From NCBI RefSeq assembly GCF_042432445.1, contig NZ_JBHLXE010000108.1, positions 62,001-126,000 on the forward strand: a stretch of DNA of 64,000 bases. The letters are read 5' to 3'. This DNA comes from Thorsellia kenyensis. GTDB lineage: Bacteria; Pseudomonadota; Gammaproteobacteria; Enterobacterales; Thorselliaceae. Shown here one piece after another: positions 17,381 through 25,302 of the stretch (positions within the stretch are counted from its first letter, which is position 1; every line of letters begins with the position of its first letter). A program made the position numbers and the translations under genes. The notes beneath the pieces were generated by a model. That model saw nothing but the letters and a program-made list of their open reading frames with translations, was not told the DNA's origin and did not search any database.

Positions 17381-17959
17381 TTATATTTTCATTACATTGG
17401 TTCGGTAAAATTTAAGCTCTTCAATCGATTCCAATATGTCATCAAGTGCTTTATGAGTTGCTTTTTTGGTGAAGTTTTTTAAAATATCAGGCTGCCACCG
17501 ATTGACTAATTCTTTTAAAGTACTGACATCTAAGTATCTGTAATGAAAATATTCTTCAAGAGTAGGCATGTAATTAAATAGGAACCTTCTATCTTGAGCG
17601 ATACTGTTACCACATATAGGTGAGCAGTTTTCTGGTACCCATTGTTTTAGGAATTTTAGTGTTTCTAATTCAGCCTCTGCTTCACTAATTTGGCTTTCTT
17701 GCACCCTTTTTATAAGCCCTGACGTCCCATGTGTTTTTTGATTCCATTCGTCCATAAGTGCTAAGATTTCAGGGGGTTGATGGATGGCAATCACTGGACC
17801 TACCGCAAGCACATTCAGCATTTTATCTGTTACAATGGTGGCAATTTCTATGATTCTATCTTGATTTGGATTGAGGCCTGTCATTTCTAAATCAATCCAA
17901 ATAAGGTTTTGATTATCTAACCGTTTAGTTATGGGATCTGTTAGTGTATGTTCTTTCAT
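17381..17959 (-). CDS. orn: Oligoribonuclease
   Basis: Degrades the shortest RNA oligonucleotides, including pGpG. It is a DEDDh exonuclease of 192 residues with IWIDLEMTGL (D, E), GNSIAQDRRFL (D) and HKALDDI (H, D). The start at 17959 has AAGGAA four bases upstream; a longer in-frame extension exists but lacks a ribosome-binding site. Single gene, divergent from thrC. Confidence 0.96.
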   Translation of the reverse strand: MKEHTLTDPITKRLDNQNLIWIDLEMTGLNPNQDRIIEIATIVTDKMLNVLAVGPVIAIHQPPEILALMDEWNQKTHGTSGLIKRVQESQISEAEAELETLKFLKQWVPENCSPICGNSIAQDRRFLFNYMPTLEEYFHYRYLDVSTLKELVNRWQPDILKNFTKKATHKALDDILESIEELKFYRTNVMKI

Positions 17960-18233
17960 AGTATTCCTTGAGTAAACTTGATAAATAAGGGGATTCAACT
18001 AAATAAATTGAGTATATAGTAGCAGAAAAATGAATTTTTAATGTGAGATTCTCTTTTTCCATGAGTAAATTAATTAATTTTAGTGATTTTTTTATGGTAT
18101 TTGACTTTAAATTTGTTACATTATAGGTTGAAGTATTTTTTTAAAATCTTACAATTTAAATTTTATGTAATTTTTTGATGTCATCATTTTATTTAGCAAA
18201 TATTAAAGTCATTACTTACTAAGCAGGCAAATT

Positions 18234-19523
18234 ATGCAACTATACAATTTAAAAGATCATAACGAGGTTGTCAGTTTTTCTAAGGCGGTTACACAAGGTT
18301 TAGGAAAAAACCAAGGATTATTTTTTCCATCAATAATTCCTTCTTTTTCCAAAGATGAAATAGATCATCTCTTGAATTTAAATTTTGTTGATAGAAGTAC
18401 TGAAATTCTGTCTGCGTTTATTGGTGAAGAAATTGATAAAGACTTACTTAAACAGAGAGTAGCAAATGCTTTTACTTTCAAAGCCCCTGTTACTCCAGTT
18501 GAAAAAGATGTAGGTACTTTAGAATTATTTCATGGACCAACATTAGCATTTAAAGATTTTGGTGGCCGTTTTATGGCACAAATGCTTCAACATATAGCGG
18601 GTGATGAAAAAATCACAATATTAACGGCGACTTCTGGCGATACCGGTGCTGCAGTAGCCCACGCATTTTATCAAATACCCAACATTAAAGTGGTTATTCT
18701 TTATCCAAATGGCAAAATCAGCCCTCTGCAAGAAAAGCTCTTTTGCACTTTAGGGGGAAATATTCACACCATTGCTATCGAAAGTGATTTTGATGCTTGT
18801 CAAGCATTAGTCAAACAAGCATTTGATGATGAGGAATTAAAAGTAACTATAGGATTAAATTCAGCGAATTCTATCAATATCAGTAGATTACTAGCACAAA
18901 TTTGCTATTACTTTGAGGCGTTTGCTCAGTTAACTAAACAACAGCAGTCACAATTAGTTATTTCAGTACCTAGCGGTAATTTTGGTGATCTAACTGCCGG
19001 TTTACTAGCAAAAGCGATGGGATTACCGATTAAAAGATTCATAGCGGCTACCAATGAAAATGATACCGTTCCACGTTATTTAGAGACTAAAGTTTGGGCT
19101 CCTAATAAAACTGTTGCAACGATTTCGAATGCAATGGATGTCAGTGCTCCAAATAATTGGCCAAGAGTTGAAGAAATTTTTAATCTCAAAGGTTGGGATT
19201 TAAGCGACTTAGGTACAGGTAAAGTCAGTGATAAAGTGACAGCTGAAACGATGAAAGAGTTAGACAAACTCGGTTATATTTCAGAACCTCATGCTGCGGT
19301 TGCTTATAGATTATTAAGAGATCAATTAGAGGATGGGGAATATGGTCTATTTTTGGGTACAGCGCATCCTGCCAAATTTATAGAGAGTGTCGAAGGCATT
19401 TTAGAACGTAAAATTGATTTGCCAAAAGCGCTAGCTGATAGGGCTAATCTCGATTTATTATCAAAATACATGCCTGCAGATTTTTCAAAGCTACGTGAAT
19501 TTTTAATGTCCCTACCAAAATAA
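18234..19523 (+). CDS. thrC: Threonine synthase
   Basis: Converts O-phosphohomoserine to threonine. The 429 residues match the E. coli-type enzyme: MQLYNLKDHNE start, PLP lysine in GPTLAFKDFGG, ATSGDTGAAV, SANSINISRL, and ISVPSGNFGDLTAG. It stands alone, without thrA or thrB, which must lie elsewhere. Threonine feeds isoleucine synthesis, so it belongs loosely with the neighbouring ilv genes. An imperfect hairpin follows the stop. Confidence 0.97.
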   Translation: MQLYNLKDHNEVVSFSKAVTQGLGKNQGLFFPSIIPSFSKDEIDHLLNLNFVDRSTEILSAFIGEEIDKDLLKQRVANAFTFKAPVTPVEKDVGTLELFHGPTLAFKDFGGRFMAQMLQHIAGDEKITILTATSGDTGAAVAHAFYQIPNIKVVILYPNGKISPLQEKLFCTLGGNIHTIAIESDFDACQALVKQAFDDEELKVTIGLNSANSINISRLLAQICYYFEAFAQLTKQQQSQLVISVPSGNFGDLTAGLLAKAMGLPIKRFIAATNENDTVPRYLETKVWAPNKTVATISNAMDVSAPNNWPRVEEIFNLKGWDLSDLGTGKVSDKVTAETMKELDKLGYISEPHAAVAYRLLRDQLEDGEYGLFLGTAHPAKFIESVEGILERKIDLPKALADRANLDLLSKYMPADFSKLREFLMSLPK

Positions 19524-19560
19524 GCACTCTTCCTTATCCCTATTATCTTAAGAGTCGCTG

Positions 19561-19605
19561 ATGGATTTCTTACTCATGCATATAAATAATGACTGAGAAA
19601 TCCAT
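19561..19605. repeat. Hairpin downstream of thrC
   Basis: ATGGATTTCT (19561-19570) pairs with AGAAATCCAT (19596-19605), with partial pairing inside. Only a weak T-stretch follows, so it is at best an inefficient terminator. Confidence 0.45.
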
Positions 19606-19788
19606 TATTTCACTAATTGAAATGTATTCTTTTAAATATTTCAATTTTAGAAATAATAAATCATGCTATACTCTTTAAATACTTCAGTTACATAGTAGAT
19701 TTTTTTATTGAAATGGATTGAAATATTCTCACGTATTATACTTATAAACCGTATAAATTTATTCATTCAGTGCACATTGGAGAAAGAA

Positions 19789-21267
19789 ATGGCTCAAAAT
19801 TACTTTAACACCTTAAATTTAAGACAGCAGTTAGCACAATTAGGTCAATGTCGTTTCATGTCAAGAGACGAATTTGCTTCTGAAGCGGACTATTTAAAAG
19901 GTAAAAAGATTGTCATCGTTGGTTGTGGAGCGCAAGGTTTAAACCAGGGTTTAAACATGAGAGATTCAGGATTAGATGTATCATATGCACTTCGCAAAGA
20001 AGCGATTGCTGAGAAAAGAGATTCTTTTAAACGTGCTTCTGAAAATGGATTTAAAGTGGGTACTTATGAAGAACTACTTCCTTCAGCGGATTTAGTAATA
20101 AATCTTACGCCAGACAAACAGCATTCTAAAGTCGTTGCTGATGTTCAACCACTCATGAAAAAAGGCGCTGCACTAGGTTACTCACATGGATTTAATATTG
20201 TTGAAGTGGGCGAAAAAATTCGTGAAGACTTAACAGTTGTGATGGTTGCACCAAAATGTCCAGGTACTGAAGTGCGTGAAGAATATAAACGTGGATTTGG
20301 TGTGCCTACATTAATCGCAGTTCATCCTGAAAATGATCCGAAGGGTGAAGGGCTAGCTATTGCTAAAGCTTGGGCTGCTGGAACAGGTGGTCATCGTGCT
20401 GGAGTATTGCAATCTTCTTTTGTTGCAGAAGTTAAATCTGACTTAATGGGTGAGCAAACTATTCTTTGTGGTATGCTGCAAGCAGGTTCTTTACTCTGTT
20501 TTGATAAAATGGTTGCGGATGGAGTAGATGCGAAGTATGCGGCTAAATTAATTCAATTTGGTTGGGAAGCAATTACTGAAGCCTTGAAACAAGGTGGTAT
20601 CACTTTAATGATGGATAGATTAAGTAATACGGGTAAGTTACGTGCTTTTTCATTAGCTGAAGAGCTCAAAGTGATTATGGCTCCATTATTCCAAAAACAT
20701 ATGGATGATATTATTGCAGGTGATTTTTCAGCAGGTATGATGGCCGATTGGGCAAATGATGATAAAAACTTATTCACATGGCGTGAAGAAACAGGTAAAA
20801 CAGCCTTTGAAAATGCAACATTAACAGATGATAAAATTGAAGAACAAGAATATTTCGATCATGGTATCGTGATGGTAGCAATGGTTAAAGCTGGGGTTGA
20901 GTTAGCTTTTGAAACGATGGTAGATGCTGGTATTATCGAAGAATCTGCTTATTATGAGTCACTTCATGAATTACCGTTAATTGCAAACACGATTGCTCGT
21001 AAACGTTTATATGAAATGAATGTGGTCATTTCAGATACTGCTGAGTATGGTAACTACCTTTTCTCTTATGCTGCAGTACCAATGCTTAAATCATTCATGG
21101 CAAATTTAAAACCTGGCGATTTAGGTCAAAAAATTAAAGACGCTGAGATTGACAATGTGCAGTTGCGTGAAGTTAATGAAGCCATCCGTAATCATCCAAT
21201 CGAAAGTGTGGGTAGTACATTACGTGGCTATATGACTGATATGAAACGTATTGCGGTAGCTAATTAG
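19789..21267 (+). CDS. ilvC: Ketol-acid reductoisomerase, class II (long form)
   Basis: Second common step of branched-chain amino acid synthesis (NADPH, Mg2+). The 492 residues fit the long enterobacterial form (E. coli 491), with a duplicated C-terminal knotted domain. The NADP site is IVGCGAQGLNQGLN followed by SYALRKE. Metal-site segments include GEQTILCGMLQAG and the Glu-rich second domain. Start 19789 follows GGAGAAAG. The frame runs 27 codons further upstream, but that extension is unlike the family. A strong terminator follows. Confidence 0.98.
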   Translation: MAQNYFNTLNLRQQLAQLGQCRFMSRDEFASEADYLKGKKIVIVGCGAQGLNQGLNMRDSGLDVSYALRKEAIAEKRDSFKRASENGFKVGTYEELLPSADLVINLTPDKQHSKVVADVQPLMKKGAALGYSHGFNIVEVGEKIREDLTVVMVAPKCPGTEVREEYKRGFGVPTLIAVHPENDPKGEGLAIAKAWAAGTGGHRAGVLQSSFVAEVKSDLMGEQTILCGMLQAGSLLCFDKMVADGVDAKYAAKLIQFGWEAITEALKQGGITLMMDRLSNTGKLRAFSLAEELKVIMAPLFQKHMDDIIAGDFSAGMMADWANDDKNLFTWREETGKTAFENATLTDDKIEEQEYFDHGIVMVAMVKAGVELAFETMVDAGIIEESAYYESLHELPLIANTIARKRLYEMNVVISDTAEYGNYLFSYAAVPMLKSFMANLKPGDLGQKIKDAEIDNVQLREVNEAIRNHPIESVGSTLRGYMTDMKRIAVAN

Positions 21268-21305
21268 TACACAAGACAAAATTATATTTTAGTCTGAATT
21301 TAATC

Positions 21306-21357
21306 CTACCGGCACTTACTCGTTATTTGGACATTAAGTAAGTACCGGTAGTTTTTT
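21306..21357 (+). terminator. Rho-independent terminator of ilvC
   Basis: A 15-base arm CTACCGGCACTTACT (21306-21320) pairs, with one mismatch, with AGTAAGTACCGGTAG (21337-21351), followed by TTTTTT. Confidence 0.9.
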
Positions 21358-21444
21358 ATATATTAATCAGGAGACTAACTTAAAAACACCTCCTAATTCA
21401 TAAAATAATTAGTACTAAGATTAACTGAGCGCTCCTAGCTAAGA

Positions 21445-22263
21445 TTACGTTATTTTATTGCCTACCCAAATGACTTTCCCCAAAACAAAAAATAGTCTAT
21501 TGAGATTTTCTCCGTCAACAATTTCGGTACTGTAAGAAGTATTTATGCAGGAAAATTTAAACTTATTACCAATCATTTGTTGAACATGTCTTAATACTAA
21601 GGTGTCATTCATTAAAAGAAGATAAACTCCTTCAACAAATGCAGATTGGTGAGTATTCACGATAATGATATCGTGAGTATTTATCCTCGGACTCATACTG
21701 TCCGATGTCACTTGATAGCTAAATAATTGGTCAGGCTCACACTTAAATTCGTTTTGAATGAATTTCAAGCTAAACGGGATATTGAGTTTCTTTTTAGTGA
21801 ATAATCCTTCAAGATTATCCGGTAAAGAAGACAATATCGGGTACTGAGCTATTAGTTCAAAAAGTTTTTGTTTAAGTATTGTATCGGATACAAAGAAAAT
21901 GTCCTCTTTATCTATCAAATTTGCATAAGAATTCAATAAGTTGCTCGTACTGGGTTCACTGGCAATTAATCTCTCTGGATTATCTGTTTTGGGGTAAACA
22001 GCTATTTTTTCTTGTGATCCAATTCCAAATGCTAACCAACTAGGGTTGCATTCAAGTAATTCTGCTATTTCTCTGACTTTTTGTATATTTGGTACTGTTC
22101 TACCATAAAAATAATCCCGAATACTTTTATCTGAAATTCCACTTTTTCTAGCAAAACCTATAAAACTGGTATTTTTAAGGAGCTGTTGAAATCTTAAATG
22201 GAATGTATCCGAAGAATTTTCCAAATGGGTTAAACGTGTATAATTATCCTTATTTTTTTGCAT
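21445..22263 (-). CDS. Phage-type repressor: XRE helix-turn-helix plus S24 (LexA/CI-like) domain
   Basis: 272 residues. The HTH at about 34-80 includes FARKSGISDKSIRDYFYGRTVP, quoted in part: its recognition helix is SDKSIRDYF. The C-terminal S24 fold (about 165-270) has SYQVTSDSMSPRI with Ser189, and GVYLLLMNDTLVLRHVQ. At the position of the catalytic lysine (36 residues after the Ser) there is Arg225, so self-cleavage may be lost. It resembles Mu-like C repressors. AAGGA precedes the start. It is divergent from a Ner-like gene, the layout of a transposable-phage lysogeny switch, but no other phage gene is present. Confidence 0.85.
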   Translation of the reverse strand: MQKNKDNYTRLTHLENSSDTFHLRFQQLLKNTSFIGFARKSGISDKSIRDYFYGRTVPNIQKVREIAELLECNPSWLAFGIGSQEKIAVYPKTDNPERLIASEPSTSNLLNSYANLIDKEDIFFVSDTILKQKLFELIAQYPILSSLPDNLEGLFTKKKLNIPFSLKFIQNEFKCEPDQLFSYQVTSDSMSPRINTHDIIIVNTHQSAFVEGVYLLLMNDTLVLRHVQQMIGNKFKFSCINTSYSTEIVDGENLNRLFFVLGKVIWVGNKIT

Positions 22264-22416
22264 AAATCGTCCTTGAAATGAATATATCTAGTACAAAAAC
22301 ACGACATAGTGTAATAAATACCCTATAATGCTTTACCTTAGTATTTAAAGTCGATATTATATCCTTTTAGGAGTAAAAAAACTATCTAGGTGGATAAAAA
22401 AGAAAGGAATCTTACT
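22264..22416. promoter_or_regulatory. Divergent control region between repressor and Ner-like gene
   Basis: 153 bases. For the rightward gene there is ACGACA (22301-22306), a 17-base spacer, and TATAAT (22324-22329). An inverted repeat ACAC-N6-GTGT (22299-22312) overlaps the -35 and would suit an operator. The leftward promoter is not clear. Confidence 0.5.
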
Positions 22417-22647
22417 ATGCAATCAAACACACAACAAATTTTAGATTGGCATCCTGCAGATATTCGAGCAGCATTAGAAAAAAAAGGAACTAATTTACGG
22501 CAAGTGTCAAGGGCAGCGGGTTTAGCTCCTGATACTTTAAAAAATACACTAGTGAGACGCTGGCCAAAAGGTGAGCGACTCATCGCTGAGGCGATTGGTG
22601 TTTCTCCAGAAATTATTTGGCCAAGCCGATATCAAAATAAAAAATAA
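22417..22647 (+). CDS. Ner/Nlp-family winged-helix DNA-binding protein
   Basis: 76 residues of the Ner-like family (phage Mu Ner, E. coli SfsB/Nlp). Key segments are ILDWHPADIRAALEKKGTNL, QVSRAAGLAPDTLKNTL (HTH), RRWPKGERLIAEAIGV and PEIIWPSRY, the family end. In Mu, Ner represses early transcription and the repressor promoter. Start 22417 has AAAGGAA upstream; a GTG nine codons earlier is less likely. No transposase follows, so the pair is either a prophage remnant or a domesticated switch. Confidence 0.88.
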   Translation: MQSNTQQILDWHPADIRAALEKKGTNLRQVSRAAGLAPDTLKNTLVRRWPKGERLIAEAIGVSPEIIWPSRYQNKK

Positions 22648-22695
22648 TTTCTGATATGACTAGCGTGAAACGAATTTAAAAAGTAGCTGTTATTA

Positions 22696-22711
22696 TGTGA
22701 TCAAGATAACA
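22696..22711. promoter_or_regulatory. CRP-like site upstream of the ilvBN leader
   Basis: TGTGATCAAGATAACA fits TGTGA-N6-TCACA with one mismatch in the second half. Its centre lies about 80 bases before the predicted transcript start (~22784), a distance compatible with class I activation. E. coli ilvBN is known to be cAMP-CRP dependent. Confidence 0.45.
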
Positions 22712-22748
22712 AATTTTATTAGTTTATTCATTATTCATTCAAATGAGA

Positions 22749-22777
22749 TTGAATTGATAATGACTTTAAGTTATCGT
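22749..22777 (+). promoter_or_regulatory. Predicted sigma-70 promoter of the ilvBN leader
   Basis: TTGAAT (22749-22754), a 17-base spacer, TATCGT (22772-22777). Both boxes match consensus at four of six positions. Position fits a start near 22784 and a ~29-base 5' end before the leader ATG. Confidence 0.4.
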
Positions 22778-22812
22778 ACGTAACGTTAATTAAATTTTAC
22801 GAGATTAAAACT

Positions 22813-22923
22813 ATGCACTTCACCTCTAGTCAATTAAAGTCAACTCTGCAGAAGCATTTTGCTTCTTCTATAGTTGTTATTTTATCTGTGCTAGTGGTGG
22901 TCGTCGTCGGCTTAAAGCCGTGA
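22813..22923 (+). CDS. ivbL: ilvBN operon leader peptide (Val/Leu/Ile-rich)
   Basis: A 36-residue ORF from ATG 22813. Residues 20-32 read IVVILSVLVVVVV: eight Val, two Ile and two Leu in thirteen. It then ends GLKP and stop. The run lies just before and within the first strand of competing hairpins, and acetolactate synthase follows. This is the classic attenuation layout: low charged tRNA-Val/Leu/Ile stalls the ribosome on the run and favours the antiterminator. It corresponds to E. coli IvbL in position and composition, not in detailed sequence. No strong Shine-Dalgarno is visible. Confidence 0.9.
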   Translation: MHFTSSQLKSTLQKHFASSIVVILSVLVVVVVGLKP

Positions 22924-22959
22924 TGGGTGCTTAGCGCAAAATCGCAAACCCCACCGGCT
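22908..22959 (+). promoter_or_regulatory. Competing leader hairpins (protector and antiterminator)
   Basis: CGGCT (22908-22912) can pair with AGCCG (22916-22920), forming a small protector stem at the leader stop. The same AGCCG can instead pair with CGGCT at 22955-22959, extended by GGGT (22925-22928) with ACCC (22948-22951). That would disrupt the terminator stem. The pairings are drawn by eye. Confidence 0.6.
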
Positions 22960-22980
22960 AAAATCGGTGGGTTTTTTTTT
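22950..22980 (+). terminator. Attenuator (rho-independent) of ilvBN
   Basis: CCCACCG (22950-22956), an 8-base loop, CGGTGGG (22965-22971), then nine Ts (22972-22980). It lies 26 bases after the leader stop and 66 before ilvB. Confidence 0.92.
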
Positions 22981-23046
22981 GCCCCATCGATTAACCGGTT
23001 CTTTATTAATTATGCTTGTTAAACAAGCTTAAAAAAGGATTATGTT

Positions 23047-24741
23047 ATGCAGATGACAGGTGCTGAAATTATTATTAAAGTGCTACAAAGCCATGGAATT
23101 ACAAAAATAGCAGGAATTCCTGGTGGTGCGGCTCTTCCTATTTATGACGCATTAAGCCGTCAAAAATCTATTCAACATATTCTCGCTAGACATGAGCAAG
23201 GCGCTGGATTTATAGCCCAAGGTATGGCGAGAGCAACAGGAAAACCAGCAGTTTGTTTATCTTCAAGTGGACCTGGAGCTACTAATTTAGTCACTGCTAT
23301 TGCAGATGCGAAGATGGATTCTATTCCTATTGTTTGTATCACAGCACAAGTACCTAATAATATGATAGGTACTGATGCATTCCAAGAAATTGACACCTAT
23401 GGTATTTCAATCCCTATCACTAAATATAACTATTTAGTTAGAGACGTGAAGGATTTAACTCAGATATTATTAGACGCATTTACGCTTGCACAATCAGGTA
23501 GGCCTGGTCCTGTCTGGGTTGATATTCCTAAGGATGTCCTTATGGCGAATGTTGAAGAATCGACAGTATTAGAAACAATTAAAAACTATTCTATTGACTC
23601 TAATTTATTTGTGAGTAGTTTGAGTTCTGATGAGTTAGATAAAAAAATCACTGAGGCAGCATCTTGGATTAAAGCAGCAAAAAAACCTGTATTATATCTA
23701 GGTGGAGGAATAGTACATGCTAACGCTTCTATCGATGCGCTGCAATTAGCAGAAAAAGCCCAATTACCGACCACAATGACGTTAATGGGGTTAGGCTCAA
23801 TACCCACTACTCACCCGCTAGCTATAGGTATGCTTGGTATGCACGGCGCTAGATACACCAATTTAATTTTACATGAGTCTGATTTATTGGTCGTTGTAGG
23901 TGCGCGGTTTGATGATAGAGCCGTAGGAAAAGTCGCTGAATTTTGTCCTAACGCAAAAATTATTCATATCGATATTGATGCGGCTGAAATAGATAAAATT
24001 AAAACTGCGCATCTTGCGATTGAATTAGATGCACAAGAAGCGTTACAACGGTTAGTGCAAAAAGTTGAAGTGATGGAAAGAAAAGAGTGGTTGAATGAAG
24101 TCGATATATTAAGAAATAATTATCCACTGGTAACAGATTCGCTTGACTCCCCTTTATCGCATTACGGCTTAATTAATCACTGTGCACAATATGCTGATAA
24201 CGAGGCTTTTATTACAACGGATGTCGGTCAGCACCAAATGTGGGTTGCTCAAAGTTATCCATTTAGGATCCCAAGACAGTGGTTAACTTCTGGTGGATTA
24301 GGTACGATGGGATTTGGTGTACCTGCTGCGATTGGTGCTGCTTTAGCTTATCCAGATAAACAAGTTATCTGTTTTACTGGTGATGGCAGTATTATGATGA
24401 ATATTCAGGAATTGGCTACATTAGCTGAACATCAACTAAATGTTAAGATTGTTTTATTAAATAATCGAGCCCTCGGGATGGTTCACCAGCAACAAACATT
24501 GTTTTATGAAGAAGAAATTTACGCATCAACTTATCACGATAGAACTAATTTTATTAAAATAGCAGAAGGTTTTGGGATAGATACGTGTGATTTAAATAGT
24601 GAAGGCAATCCAGCGGAGGCATTACGAATTAAATTATCCACTCGAGGTCCTTGTCTTATTCATGCCATGATTGATCTAAATGAAAAAGTTTATCCCGTTG
24701 TTGTACCTGGATCGGCTAATATTCACATGATTAATGCTTAA
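23047..24741 (+). CDS. ilvB: Acetolactate synthase large subunit
   Basis: The ThDP/FAD enzyme that commits pyruvate to Val/Leu and 2-oxobutyrate to Ile. The 564 residues (E. coli IlvB 562) include the catalytic Glu region ILARHEQGAGFIAQG, the FAD-domain GARFDDRAVGK, and the ThDP/Mg motif GDGSIMMNIQELATL ending LLNN. ilvN follows after 10 bases. The small subunit and leader type mark it as isozyme I (IlvB) rather than IlvG or IlvI. Confidence 0.96.
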   Translation: MQMTGAEIIIKVLQSHGITKIAGIPGGAALPIYDALSRQKSIQHILARHEQGAGFIAQGMARATGKPAVCLSSSGPGATNLVTAIADAKMDSIPIVCITAQVPNNMIGTDAFQEIDTYGISIPITKYNYLVRDVKDLTQILLDAFTLAQSGRPGPVWVDIPKDVLMANVEESTVLETIKNYSIDSNLFVSSLSSDELDKKITEAASWIKAAKKPVLYLGGGIVHANASIDALQLAEKAQLPTTMTLMGLGSIPTTHPLAIGMLGMHGARYTNLILHESDLLVVVGARFDDRAVGKVAEFCPNAKIIHIDIDAAEIDKIKTAHLAIELDAQEALQRLVQKVEVMERKEWLNEVDILRNNYPLVTDSLDSPLSHYGLINHCAQYADNEAFITTDVGQHQMWVAQSYPFRIPRQWLTSGGLGTMGFGVPAAIGAALAYPDKQVICFTGDGSIMMNIQELATLAEHQLNVKIVLLNNRALGMVHQQQTLFYEEEIYASTYHDRTNFIKIAEGFGIDTCDLNSEGNPAEALRIKLSTRGPCLIHAMIDLNEKVYPVVVPGSANIHMINA

Positions 24742-24751
24742 GGAGTGACTC

Positions 24752-25108
24752 ATGACATCTAACACAAATATCACAACCCAACAAAATTCATTCGTAGTTA
24801 ATTTACCTAGTAGTTCCAGTCCACAGGCTATTTTGACGCTTATTGTGAATAATCATCCTGGGGTTATGTCTCATATTTGTGGGCTTTTTGCGAGGCGGGC
24901 TTATAATATGGAAGGTATACTTTGTTTGCCAATTAATGATTGTGATACGTCTTTAAGTCGTATTTGGCTAAAAGTAAATGAAGATACTCGCCTTGCGCAA
25001 ATCATTGCACAATTGAAAAAATTACAGGATGTCAAAGAAGTGCTTGAGTGCCCTATCGATCATCCTATATTTAAGCAGGTGGCACCTTATTTTGTGCAAA
25101 CCCTTTGA
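24752..25108 (+). CDS. ilvN: Acetolactate synthase small (regulatory) subunit
   Basis: 118 residues with one ACT domain: LTLIVNNHPGVMSHICGLF, ARRAYNMEGILCLPI, then RIWLKVNEDTRL. It closely resembles E. coli IlvN (96 residues) and carries about 20 extra N-terminal residues rich in Asn/Ser/Gln. It confers valine feedback and boosts catalysis. It is behind ilvB with a GGAG ribosome-binding site, so it is co-transcribed. Confidence 0.95.
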   Translation: MTSNTNITTQQNSFVVNLPSSSSPQAILTLIVNNHPGVMSHICGLFARRAYNMEGILCLPINDCDTSLSRIWLKVNEDTRLAQIIAQLKKLQDVKEVLECPIDHPIFKQVAPYFVQTL

Positions 25109-25174
25109 GCTTGTGATATCAACTTTTAACCCAATTGTTATTTTTTATAATTATCAAGTCATTTCATTGTACGG

Positions 25175-25195
25175 CCTCGCCCGATTAGGGCGGGG
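25175..25195. repeat. GC-rich hairpin after ilvN
   Basis: CCTCGCCC, GATTA loop, GGGCGGGG: an 8-bp stem with one G-T pair, notable in AT-rich DNA. It lies between the convergent ilvN and epmA without a T-run on either strand, so it is not a standard terminator. Confidence 0.45.
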
Positions 25196-25302
25196 AGATA
25201 TCAGCTTGTAAACCTTGATATTTGAAAGAAAACACCCTAACTGACAAGAGGTAAGATTTTTAGAAACACTTAAAATCAAAAGGCATAAGACTCTAAAAAT
25301 GG

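Noticed and set aside
21445..22647. A complete Mu-like prophage
   Set aside because: Only the repressor and Ner-like genes are present; the next genes are ilvC and ilvBN and no phage ends are visible.
17250..25275. The short string TTTAGAAACACTT seen in similar form near 17258, 25259 and 1399 as a dispersed repeat
   Set aside because: The similarity does not extend beyond ~11 bases and the contexts differ, so it is not a supported repeat family.
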